Below are positions 1 through 5,609 of a stretch of DNA of 5,616 nucleotides, in pieces. The notes beneath the pieces are model-generated. The model was given only the letters and a program-made list of their open reading frames with translations. It had not been told where the DNA came from and did no database searches. Source of the DNA: Ktedonobacter racemifer (GTDB taxonomy: Bacteria; Chloroflexota; DTOL01; JACQYG01). A program made the position numbers and the translations under genes. Location of the stretch: assembly GCA_020723545.1 (NCBI GenBank), contig DYIS01000029.1:1-5616 (forward strand). Direction: 5' to 3'. Each line of letters opens with the position of its first letter. Within the stretch, counting starts at the first letter, position 1.

Positions 1-1
1 C

Positions 2-49
2 CAGTCCCTGAGCGGCGCCACCGCCATGGCCGAGCGAGGCGAGGGATGA
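2..49 (+). CDS. C-terminal tail of an upstream gene (partial)
   Basis: A reading frame is open from the window edge to a TGA at 47-49 and encodes about 15 residues ending in AMAERGEG. The TGA overlaps the ATG of the next gene (ATGA at 46-49), the usual arrangement for translationally coupled genes in an operon. The fragment is too short to identify. Thymidylate kinase often precedes this receptor family in other bacteria, but nothing in these few residues proves it here. The ATGA overlap is the main support that this is a real gene end. Confidence 0.45.
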   Translation, partial: QSLSGATAMAERGEG

Positions 50-375
50 AGCTCATCGTCGCCATGGTCCAGGACGAGGACGCCGACGTGCTCCTGGATG
101 CCCTTATGGAGAGCGGCCTTAAGGCCACCAAGATCAGCACCACCGGGGGGTTCTTGCGCAGTGGGAATACCACGCTGCTCTTGGGGGTGGAAGTGCACCA
201 GTTGGAGGAGGCCCTGGGCCTGATCAAGACCCACTGCCAGGCCCGCACACAACTGGTGAACGTCATGCCCTCCATGCTGCCCCTGGGCGCCCCAGACCTG
301 CCCACGCCGGTGGAGGTTGCCATTGGCGGGGCCACCGTCTTCGTCTGGGACATCGAGCGCTACGAGAGATACTGA
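46..375 (+). CDS. darA: Cyclic-di-AMP receptor, DarA/PstA (YaaQ, DUF970) family
   Basis: This is a small cytosolic PII-like signal protein of 109 residues, the usual length of the family, which forms trimers and binds c-di-AMP between subunits. The sequence starts MKLIVAMVQD and carries the signature TTGGFLRSGNTTLLLGVE (residues 32-49) and the C-terminal strand GGATVFV (94-100). From memory of the Staphylococcus aureus PstA structure, ligand-contacting positions T28, F36, L37, N41, G47 and F99 are present, while position 26 is Lys instead of Arg. Residues about 68-88 correspond to the flexible B-loop, here rich in Pro and Leu. ATG 46 was chosen because it gives the family N-terminus and has GAGG at 36-39, six bases upstream. 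The frame is open further upstream, but the residues there are Arg-rich and unlike the family. The output pathway of DarA proteins is generally unknown; neighbouring genes here hint at compatible-solute metabolism (inference). Confidence 0.93.
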   Translation: MKLIVAMVQDEDADVLLDALMESGLKATKISTTGGFLRSGNTTLLLGVEVHQLEEALGLIKTHCQARTQLVNVMPSMLPLGAPDLPTPVEVAIGGATVFVWDIERYERY

Positions 376-437
376 CGTGGGCGGTGGGTTCGACCCGAGG
401 GATACATGGCTTGAAGGTGAAAAGAAGTAGACCTACT

Positions 438-441
438 GAGG
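438..441 (+). promoter_or_regulatory. Ribosome binding site deciding the glycerate kinase start
   Basis: GAGG lies five bases before ATG 447 and eight before ATG 450. The longer frame could begin at GTG 384, TTG 411 or GTG 417, but the extra residues are basic and unlike the family. The helix RRDKALAILYAALAAVDP, which resembles the normal N-terminus of this kinase family, begins right after the two ATG codons. Either ATG is acceptable. Confidence 0.5.
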
Positions 442-446
442 CAGAT

Positions 447-1769
447 ATGATGGCCAGGCGCGATAAAGCCCTGGCCATTCTTTACGCCGCCCTGGCCGCA
501 GTGGATCCCATCGAGGCGGTCAAGCGCTTCGTCTCTCTGGAAGACTCCTCCCTGCGGGTCGGCCCGCGCAACTATGACCTGCGGCGCTGTCAACGGATCA
601 TAGTGGTGGGGGCCGGAAAGGCCAGCGCCGCCATGGCCCAGGGACTGGAGGAGGTGCTCGGCAACCACATCACCGCTGGCCTCGTCAATGTGAAATACGG
701 CCACAGTGCCCCAACCCGTATCGTGGCGGTCCAGGAGGCCGGGCACCCGATACCGGACGAGAATGGGCTCCTGGGGGCCCAGCGCATCCGCCAGATGGTA
801 GACGGGGCTGGGGCGGATGACCTGGTGCTCTGCCTCCTCTCCGGCGGCGGCTCGGCCCTCCTGGCCCTACCGGCTCCGGAAGTGACCCTGGAGGATAAGC
901 AAGGCCTAACCGAGCTTCTCCTGCGCTGCGGCGCCACCATCAACGAGATCAACACCGTGCGGAAGCACCTCTCGTGTCTCAAGGGCGGCAACCTGGCCCG
1001 GCTGGCCGGTCCCGCCCAGGTGATCTCGCTTGTTCTGTCCGACGTGGTGGGGAACCCCCTGGACGTCATCGCCTCGGGCCCCACGGTGCCCGATCCCTCC
1101 ACCTTTGGCGATGCCTGGCAGGTCCTGGAGCGATACGGGCTTACCGGCACCGCCCCCGCCAGCGTGGTGAAACGCCTGAGTCGCGGCCGGCAGGGGCTCA
1201 TCCCCGACACACCCAAGCCGGGAGACCCGGTCTTCGCCCGAGTGCAGAACCTGATCATCGGCTCCAGCGAAACCGCGGCGGCTGCGGCGGAGAAGAAAGC
1301 CCGAGAGCTTGGCTTCAACACCTTGCTTTTGTCCACCTACGTCGAAGGCGAGGCCCGGGAGGTGGCCCGGGTCTTGGCGGGGCTGGCCAAGGAGGTGTAT
1401 TTCCACCATCGGCCGGTGGCCAGGCCGGCGTGCCTGATCGCCGGCGGCGAGACCACCGTCACCGTGAAGGGCGACGGCCTGGGCGGCCGCAACCAGGAGC
1501 TGGCCCTGGCCGCCGCCATCGCCCTGGAGGGGCTGGTGGACGTCACCCTGCTCAGCGCCGCCACCGATGGCTCCGACGGCCCCACCGATGCCGCCGGCGC
1601 CATCGTGGACGGCTCCACCGTGGAACGGGCCCGGGCCCGGGGCTTGAATCCCGCTGACCACCTTGCCCGGAATGACTCCTATCGCTTTTTCCAGGCCCTG
1701 GAAGAGCAGTTGGTGACCGGCCCTACCAGAACCAACGTCAACGACCTGTATTTTGCCTTAATTTTTTAA
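447..1769 (+). CDS. Glycerate 2-kinase, class II (MOFRL family)
   Basis: Predicted cytosolic kinase that phosphorylates D-glycerate with ATP to 2-phosphoglycerate, feeding glycerate into lower glycolysis. With the start at ATG 447 it has 440 residues, normal for the class II (GckA/TtuD-like) family. N-terminal domain: VVGAGKA (53-59) with the conserved Lys58, AGHPIP (98-103), SGGGSALL (132-139), the TVRKHLSCLKGGNLA segment (170-184) and LSDVVGNPLDVIASGPT (198-214). C-terminal MOFRL domain: GGETTVTVKGDGLGGRNQE (333-351), ATDGSDGPTDAAGA (372-385) and TGPTRTNVNDL (424-434). All hallmark motifs are intact. Older databases call such proteins hydroxypyruvate reductase (TtuD), which is usually a misannotation. 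It follows darA by 71 bases with no clear promoter between, so co-transcription is likely. A strong promoter begins right after its stop, so the downstream operon can be controlled separately. 2-kinase versus 3-kinase activity is inferred from the class. Confidence 0.92.
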   Translation: MMARRDKALAILYAALAAVDPIEAVKRFVSLEDSSLRVGPRNYDLRRCQRIIVVGAGKASAAMAQGLEEVLGNHITAGLVNVKYGHSAPTRIVAVQEAGHPIPDENGLLGAQRIRQMVDGAGADDLVLCLLSGGGSALLALPAPEVTLEDKQGLTELLLRCGATINEINTVRKHLSCLKGGNLARLAGPAQVISLVLSDVVGNPLDVIASGPTVPDPSTFGDAWQVLERYGLTGTAPASVVKRLSRGRQGLIPDTPKPGDPVFARVQNLIIGSSETAAAAAEKKARELGFNTLLLSTYVEGEAREVARVLAGLAKEVYFHHRPVARPACLIAGGETTVTVKGDGLGGRNQELALAAAIALEGLVDVTLLSAATDGSDGPTDAAGAIVDGSTVERARARGLNPADHLARNDSYRFFQALEEQLVTGPTRTNVNDLYFALIF

Positions 1770-1775
1770 GGTTTT
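1756..1775 (+). terminator. Possible weak terminator overlapping the glycerate kinase stop
   Basis: CCTTAA (1756-1761) and TTAAGG (1766-1771) form a 6-bp stem with a TTTT loop, followed by TTTT (1772-1775). The stem is AT-rich and short and it covers the stop codon, so termination would be inefficient. It marks a plausible boundary between the darA-kinase unit and the LacI operon, but read-through is likely. Confidence 0.25.
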
Positions 1776-1814
1776 GACCTTGACCCGAAAACGATTTCGG
1801 AGTATAATTATAAT
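1774..1814 (+). promoter_or_regulatory. Sigma-70-type promoter of the lacI-family operon
   Basis: TTGACC (1780-1785) and TATAAT (1803-1808) are separated by exactly 17 bases, a near-consensus housekeeping promoter. Both boxes occur as head-to-tail copies: TTGACC also at 1774-1779 and TATAAT also at 1809-1814. Only the 1780/1803 pair has optimal spacing; the other pairings give 23 or 29 bases. Transcription would start near 1815, leaving a leader of about 60 bases before the ATG at 1878. The spacer contains an operator-like palindrome, so occupancy should block RNA polymerase directly. Confidence 0.8.
1785..1800 (+). promoter_or_regulatory. LacI-family operator O1, between -35 and -10
   Basis: CCGAAAACGATTTCGG is an imperfect palindrome in which 14 of 16 positions are symmetric around a central CG. 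A central CG flanked by A/T arms is the classic form of operators bound by LacI/GalR-family repressors, whose hinge-helix leucine inserts at that step. It fills most of the promoter spacer, a position expected to give strong repression. It shares GAAAACG with the second palindrome downstream. The likely binder is the regulator encoded next to it (inference). Confidence 0.78.
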
Positions 1815-1844
1815 GGGCATTGAGCATATTTTTTGCCCTTCTCT

Positions 1845-1858
1845 CGAAAACGTTTTCT
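1845..1858 (+). promoter_or_regulatory. LacI-family operator O2, in the 5' leader
   Basis: CGAAAACGTTTTCT holds a perfect 12-bp palindrome, GAAAACGTTTTC (1846-1857), centred on CG. Its centre is 59 bp downstream of the centre of O1. It lies about 30-44 bases into the predicted transcript and about 20 bases before the regulator's ATG. It could act as a roadblock or help a repressor hold both sites. The shared half-site GAAAACG argues that the same protein binds both. Confidence 0.75.
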
Positions 1859-1877
1859 GAAGCTGGGGCGCTAGACC

Positions 1878-2900
1878 ATGGCGGTGGGGATAAAGGACCT
1901 GGCCCGGGAGGCGGGACTCTCGGTGGCCACCGTTTCCAAGGCCCTGAATGAGTATGCCGACGTCAGCGAGGAGACCCGCCAGAGGGTCCGAGAGATCGCC
2001 CGCCTGCTCAACTACCAGCCCAACGTCACCGCCCGGGGCCTGCAAAGCCGCCGCACCAATATGGTCGGCCTGGTGATCCCCACCATGGAGCCCCACCTCT
2101 CCGATGACCCCTACTTCCTGGATCTCTTAGCGGGCATCGCTGACGAGGCGGCGGAGCACGAATTCGCCCTCCTTCTGACCCGTTGCGCGCCTGGGCCCAA
2201 GGAGCGGACATGTTACCAGAAGATAGTCCGGGGCCGACGGGTGGATGGCCTCATCGTGGTGCGCACGCGGTCTCAGGACCAGCGGGTGGCCTATCTCCTG
2301 GAAGAGGGCTTCCCCTTTGTGACCTTCGGCCGGACCGACCAGGGGCTGGATTTCCCCTTCGTGGACGTGGATGGCACCCAAGGCGTCTACGACGCCACCC
2401 GCTATCTCATCGGCCTGGGCCACCGCCGCATCGGCTTCATCGCTGCCCCCGAAGGGCTGATGTTCGGCTTTCATCGCCAGGAGGGCTTTCGCAAGGCCAT
2501 GGAGGAGGCCGGGCTGGCCATGGAACCTGGGCTGCTTGCCCGGGGCGACCTCACGTTGCAGAGCGGAGATGTGGCCATGGGCCAGCTCCTGGACAGAGAT
2601 CCGCCTCCCACCGCGGTGGTGGCCTGCAACGACCTCATGGCCCTGGGAGCCATGCGGGCTGCCCGGAAGAGAGGGCTTTGGGTGGGGCGCGACCTGGCCG
2701 TGGTGGGCTTCGACGATACCCACGTGGCCGCACACTCCCGCCCCTCCTTGACCACCGTGAGCCAGCCCATTTACGATATCGGCATCTTGCTCTGCCGGAT
2801 GTTACTGCAGACCCTGCAAGGTAAACCCCTGGAGGTGAGGCAGATTCTGCTAAGACCCGCCCTGGTGATCCGAGAGTCCAGCGGCGGCACGATCTCGTAA
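1878..2900 (+). CDS. LacI/GalR-family transcriptional regulator
   Basis: DNA-binding repressor (possibly with activator roles) controlled by a small sugar-type ligand; 340 residues, the normal length. The N-terminal helix-turn-helix is textbook: IKDLAREAGLSVATVSKALN (5-24), then VSEETRQRVREIARLLNY (29-46). The hinge helix NVTARGLQSRRT (49-60) has Leu55 in the position that intercalates at the central CG of the operator. The periplasmic-binding-protein-like domain follows: VDGLIV (122-127), FGRTD (140-144), FVDVDG (151-156), GHRRIGFI (171-178), HRQEGFRKAM (189-198), CNDLMALGAM (250-259) and VVGFDD (275-280). R190, D252 and D280 lie where family members contact effectors. A weak ribosome site (GGGG at 1865-1868) precedes the ATG. 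Two matching palindromes in its own promoter indicate autoregulation. The next gene starts 20 bases after its stop, so it leads an operon. The effector is unknown; a glycoside of glycerate or a related sugar is the contextual guess. Confidence 0.95.
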   Translation: MAVGIKDLAREAGLSVATVSKALNEYADVSEETRQRVREIARLLNYQPNVTARGLQSRRTNMVGLVIPTMEPHLSDDPYFLDLLAGIADEAAEHEFALLLTRCAPGPKERTCYQKIVRGRRVDGLIVVRTRSQDQRVAYLLEEGFPFVTFGRTDQGLDFPFVDVDGTQGVYDATRYLIGLGHRRIGFIAAPEGLMFGFHRQEGFRKAMEEAGLAMEPGLLARGDLTLQSGDVAMGQLLDRDPPPTAVVACNDLMALGAMRAARKRGLWVGRDLAVVGFDDTHVAAHSRPSLTTVSQPIYDIGILLCRMLLQTLQGKPLEVRQILLRPALVIRESSGGTIS

Positions 2901-2910
2901 TCCCCGCATT

Positions 2911-2915
2911 GGAGG
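2911..2915 (+). promoter_or_regulatory. Ribosome binding site of the glycosyltransferase
   Basis: GGAGG lies five bases before ATG 2921. This decides the start: an in-frame TTG at 2909 would add four residues but overlaps this site and has no ribosome site of its own. Confidence 0.8.
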
Positions 2916-2920
2916 TGGTC

Positions 2921-4150
2921 ATGGCTGACCCGGAGGCTTTACCGCCCGAAGCCCTGGACCAGCTGAGCCGGATCGGAAAGACCGACCTGGTCATCGGCAT
3001 ACCCAGCTACGAGAACGCCGGCACCATCGGCCACGTGCTGCGCATGGCGGCCCAGGGGGCGGTGCGATACTTCCCTGGTCTAAAAACCGTGATCATGAAC
3101 TCCGATGGCGATTCCTTTGACGGCACCATGCAGGTAGCGCTGGGCACCCCGGTGCCGGAGGGGGTCCAGGTGATCGCCACCACTTATCAGGGCCCCTCCG
3201 GCAAGGGCTCAGCCTTTCGGGCCATCTTTCGGGCGGCAGAGCTATTGGGTGCCCGGGCCAGCGTGGTGGTGGACAGCGACCTGCGCAGCATCACGCCGGA
3301 GTGGATAAAGCTGCTCGCCTCTCCCATTCTAGAACAGGGATATGATTTCGTCGCCCCCTACTATACCCGTCACAAACATGACGCTACGATCACCAACCAT
3401 ATCGCCTATCCCTTAACCCGCGCCCTTTATGGCTGGCAGGTACGGCAGCCCATCGGCGGCGATTTCGGGTACTCGGGCGCATTGGCCAGCCGGTACTTGC
3501 AGAAGAACGTCTGGGCCAGCGACATAGCCCGCTATGGCATCGACATCTGGATGACCACCACTGCCCTCAACGATGGCTTCAAGGTCTGCCAGGCCTGCCT
3601 GGGGGCCAAGGTACACGACGCCAAAGACCCCGCCCTCTCCCTGGGGCCCATGTTCGCCCAGGTGGTGGGAACGCTCTTCAGCCTCATGGAGACGTACCAG
3701 CGCGCCTGGTGCCGGGTGGATGGTAGCCAGCCCGTGCCGCGTTACGGCCCACCCCTGGAGGTGGAGCCGGAGGCCATCCCGGTCACCCTGCCAGCGCTGA
3801 TCGCCAAGCTCCAGGCAGGCATTCGGGAGTTCGGGGATATGTGGGAGGCCATCCTTTCGTCGCAAAGCCGCGCCGCGATGGAGCGCCTCATGGCCCAGGA
3901 CCCGGCTCTCTTCGCCTTCCCGGCGGCGGACTGGGTGCGCATCGTCTACGATTTCGCTGCGGCCTACCACCAGGCCAGCCTGGACCGCGGGCAGGTCATC
4001 GCCGCCCTGGTCCCCCTGTACTACGGCCGGACGGCGGGCTTCGCCGCCGAGACCCGGGAGATGACCACGGCCCAGGCCGAGGCGGTGGTGGAGGCCCAGG
4101 CGCGGCTCTTTGAGACCATGAAGCCATACCTCATCGCCCGGTGGGGTTGA
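2921..4150 (+). CDS. GT-A glycosyltransferase, mannosylglycerate/glucosylglycerate synthase-like
   Basis: Predicted soluble, inverting- or retaining-type nucleotide-sugar glycosyltransferase of 409 residues, with no membrane segment or signal peptide. Visible GT-A elements, in order: GIPSYENAGTIG (26-37, nucleotide-binding start), MNSDGDSFDGT (59-69), SGKGSAFRA (93-101), the DXD-type metal/nucleotide-sugar motif VDSDLRSITPEW (117-128, D118 and D120), QPIGGDFGYSG (176-186), RYGIDIWMTT (204-213) and AKVHD (229-233) with His232 as a likely third metal ligand. A largely helical C-terminal region (about 250-409) follows. The order PGKG-like loop, DXD plus S-x-x-P-x-W-I, QP-x-GG, W/Y-G-I-D and a late His matches the Rhodothermus mannosylglycerate synthase (GT78) as I remember it, also close in length; GT81 glucosyl-3-phosphoglycerate/glucosylglycerate synthases are the main alternative. 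Donor sugar and acceptor cannot be fixed from sequence. It sits between a LacI regulator and an ABC sugar-binding protein, with a glycerate kinase nearby, which favours a glycerate-containing product (inference). Confidence 0.82.
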   Translation: MADPEALPPEALDQLSRIGKTDLVIGIPSYENAGTIGHVLRMAAQGAVRYFPGLKTVIMNSDGDSFDGTMQVALGTPVPEGVQVIATTYQGPSGKGSAFRAIFRAAELLGARASVVVDSDLRSITPEWIKLLASPILEQGYDFVAPYYTRHKHDATITNHIAYPLTRALYGWQVRQPIGGDFGYSGALASRYLQKNVWASDIARYGIDIWMTTTALNDGFKVCQACLGAKVHDAKDPALSLGPMFAQVVGTLFSLMETYQRAWCRVDGSQPVPRYGPPLEVEPEAIPVTLPALIAKLQAGIREFGDMWEAILSSQSRAAMERLMAQDPALFAFPAADWVRIVYDFAAAYHQASLDRGQVIAALVPLYYGRTAGFAAETREMTTAQAEAVVEAQARLFETMKPYLIARWG

Positions 4151-4152
4151 GC

Positions 4153-4248
4153 ATGCAGGAGGTGATGCGAAAGCAGCAAGACCCGTCTCCCATGCAGAGG
4201 CACGTTAGTCGCCTCACCACTTATCTCCAGGGAGGAGGAAAACAATGA
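4153..4248 (+). CDS. Possible short leader ORF coupled to the binding-protein gene
   Basis: An ORF of 31 codons from ATG 4153 (27 codons from ATG 4165) ends in TGA 4246-4248, which overlaps the ATG of the binding-protein gene (ATGA at 4245-4248). It fills almost all of the 94-base gap between the two genes. ATG 4153 is preceded by GGTGGGG at 4140-4146; ATG 4165 sits inside a strong Shine-Dalgarno-like sequence, which is too close to serve it. The peptide is hydrophilic and unlike anything I recognise. An open frame of this length in GC-rich DNA can easily arise by chance, and the gap could be a plain leader. Confidence 0.2.
   Translation: MQEVMRKQQDPSPMQRHVSRLTTYLQGGGKQ
4157..4166 (+). promoter_or_regulatory. 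Strong Shine-Dalgarno-like sequence without a well-placed start
   Basis: AGGAGGTGAT matches the anti-Shine-Dalgarno end of 16S rRNA over ten bases. No start codon occurs 5-10 bases downstream of its GGAGG core; ATG 4165 is only two bases away. It lies just after the glycosyltransferase stop and about 80 bases before the binding-protein gene. It may be a ribosome standby site, a relic of a deleted gene, or chance. Confidence 0.35.
4231..4238 (+). promoter_or_regulatory. Ribosome binding site of the sugar-binding protein
   Basis: GGAGGAGG lies six bases before ATG 4245. It is one of the strongest ribosome sites in the window, in keeping with the high expression needed for an ABC binding protein. 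It fixes the start at a typical MKR signal-peptide beginning. Confidence 0.8.
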
Positions 4249-5552
4249 AGCGGATTGTTTACCTGAGCGTGATCGCCTCGCTGCTCCTGGGCCTGACGGG
4301 GCTAGGCGCTGCCTGCGGTCCCACGCCAACTCCCCTTGGCCCGGTCACCTTCCTCTCCACCCAACTGCGCCCCGTAGAGGAAGCGGAGAAGATGCGCAAG
4401 GTCATCCTGGCCGGCTTTCCGGCCAAGGTAGACTTCATCCCAGAAGACACCGGCCCCTTCACCGACCGCATCCTGGCCGAGCAGAAAGCCGGCAAGGTTA
4501 CCGTGGACGTCGTGGGCGGCCTCCACGGCGACCTCCCGCCCTTCATCGAGGCGGGTGCCCTGGAGGACCTGACCCCGCTCCTGGCCAAGCTCGGCGACCG
4601 CAAATTCCCCGCCGCCTTTCTGGAATTGGGCCGGATGGGGACCAAGGACAAGTTGTACTACATCCCCTGGATGCAGGCCACCTACCTCCTGGCGGCCAAT
4701 AAGAAGGCTCTACAGTACCTCCCCACGGGGGCCAATCAGGATGCCCTGACCTACGACCAACTGAAGCAATGGGCGGCCAACGTCCAGAAGGCCACCGGCG
4801 AGAAGAAACTGGGCTTCCCCGCCGGCCCCAAGGGGCTGATGCACCGCTTCTTCCAGGGCTATCTCTATCCCTCTTACACCGGAGGCCAGGTCACCGGGTA
4901 CCGCAGCCCGGAGGCGGTGAAGATGTGGCAGGAGTTCAAGGACCTGTGGCAGTACGTGAATCCCCAGTCTACCACCTACGACTTCATGCAGGAGCCGCTC
5001 CTGGCCGGGGAGGTGTGGATCGCCTTCGATCACACCGCCCGCCTGATCAATGCCCTGAAACAGAAACCCGACGACTTCGTAGTCATGCCGGCACCTGCCG
5101 GCCCCAAAGGACTAGGCTTCATGCCCGTCATCGTCGGGCTGGCCATCACGAAAGGCGCACCGAACCGCGCCGGAGCGGAGAAACTCATCGAGCACCTTAC
5201 CCGCCCGGAGACGCAGGCCGTCACCTTACGAGAAGTGGGGTTTTTCCCGGTCGTGGAGGCCACCATCCCCAAGGACCTGCCGGTCGGTATCCGCATGGAA
5301 GGGGAAGGGGTAGCTAAACAATCGGCGGCCAAGACTGCCCTGCCTTCCCTGCTGCCGGTTGGACTGGGAGGCAAAGGCGGCGAGTTCAACAAGGTCTACC
5401 TGGATACCTTTACCCGCATCGTGATCAAAGGTGAAGACATAGCCAAGGTGCTGGATGAGCAGGCGAAGGCCATGCAGAAGATCTTGGATGAAACAAAGGC
5501 CCCCTGCTGGCCGCCGGATGCGCCCAGCGTTGGACCCTGCAAGGTCAAGTAA
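4245..5552 (+). CDS. ABC transporter extracellular solute (sugar)-binding lipoprotein, family 1
   Basis: Binding component of a carbohydrate ABC importer (CUT1-type, SBP family 1), predicted to be exported and anchored by lipid; 435 residues, normal length. The signal peptide has MKR, a hydrophobic core (about 4-20) and LGAAC with Cys24 as the likely lipidated residue; Gly rather than Leu at -3 makes the lipobox slightly unusual. A Pro/Thr linker (PTPTPLGP, 26-33) follows. Family features: DRILAEQKAGKVTVDVVGG (74-92), ALEDLTPLL (105-113), the KLYYIPWMQATYLLAANKKAL hinge region (about 136-156), LTYDQLKQWA (168-177), LLAGEVWIAFD (262-272), FMPVIVGLAITKGAPN (292-307) and the closing helix region with KVLDEQAKAMQKILDE (411-426). 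The C-terminus has Cys431 and Cys442-like spacing, in fact two Cys near residues 421 to 435 that could form a disulfide outside the cell. Its strong ribosome site and the hairpin after its stop suit higher expression than the following gene. The ligand cannot be read from sequence; a glycerate glycoside is suggested by context. Confidence 0.92.
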   Translation: MKRIVYLSVIASLLLGLTGLGAACGPTPTPLGPVTFLSTQLRPVEEAEKMRKVILAGFPAKVDFIPEDTGPFTDRILAEQKAGKVTVDVVGGLHGDLPPFIEAGALEDLTPLLAKLGDRKFPAAFLELGRMGTKDKLYYIPWMQATYLLAANKKALQYLPTGANQDALTYDQLKQWAANVQKATGEKKLGFPAGPKGLMHRFFQGYLYPSYTGGQVTGYRSPEAVKMWQEFKDLWQYVNPQSTTYDFMQEPLLAGEVWIAFDHTARLINALKQKPDDFVVMPAPAGPKGLGFMPVIVGLAITKGAPNRAGAEKLIEHLTRPETQAVTLREVGFFPVVEATIPKDLPVGIRMEGEGVAKQSAAKTALPSLLPVGLGGKGGEFNKVYLDTFTRIVIKGEDIAKVLDEQAKAMQKILDETKAPCWPPDAPSVGPCKVK

Positions 5553-5560
5553 GTGTTCTG

Positions 5561-5590
5561 GACAGGGGAGGGGCCCATCCCTCCCCTGTC
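5561..5590 (+). other. Strong intercistronic hairpin after the binding-protein gene
   Basis: GACAGGGGAGGG (5561-5572) and CCCTCCCCTGTC (5579-5590) are perfect inverted repeats, giving a 12-bp GC-rich stem with a 6-base loop (GCCCAT); a G-T wobble could extend it. No T-run follows, so it is not a typical intrinsic terminator. Hairpins between binding-protein and permease genes are known, as in malE-malF type operons, to protect the upstream mRNA and let the binding protein be made in excess. The same role is inferred here. Confidence 0.75.
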
Positions 5591-5609
5591 GGTTGGAGAA
5601 GAGAGAAGG

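Noticed and set aside
384..446. Longer N-terminus for the glycerate kinase from GTG 384 (or TTG 411, GTG 417)
   Set aside because: The added residues are basic and unlike the family, and the best-placed ribosome site (GAGG 438-441) serves the ATG codons at 447/450.
376..446. A promoter between darA and the glycerate kinase
   Set aside because: TTGAAG at 411-416 has no acceptable -10 box at 16-18 bases; the best candidate (TACTGA) is too far from consensus.
590..1661. Long open frames on the minus strand opposite the glycerate kinase
   Set aside because: They are mirror images of a GC-rich coding strand, show low-complexity Gly/Pro/Arg composition and no family motifs, while the + strand frame has all kinase motifs.
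1813..1860. A 15-codon ORF beginning at the ATG inside the second TATAAT copy
   Set aside because: The ATG lies at or just before the predicted transcription start and has no ribosome site, so it would not be translated; the frame simply runs through operator O2.
2909..2920. TTG 2909 as the start of the glycosyltransferase
   Set aside because: The codon overlaps the GGAGG ribosome site that ideally serves ATG 2921.
5561..5590. Rho-independent terminator at the hairpin after the binding-protein gene
   Set aside because: The stem is strong but no T-run follows, and a new gene start with a purine-rich leader lies only 20 bases further on.
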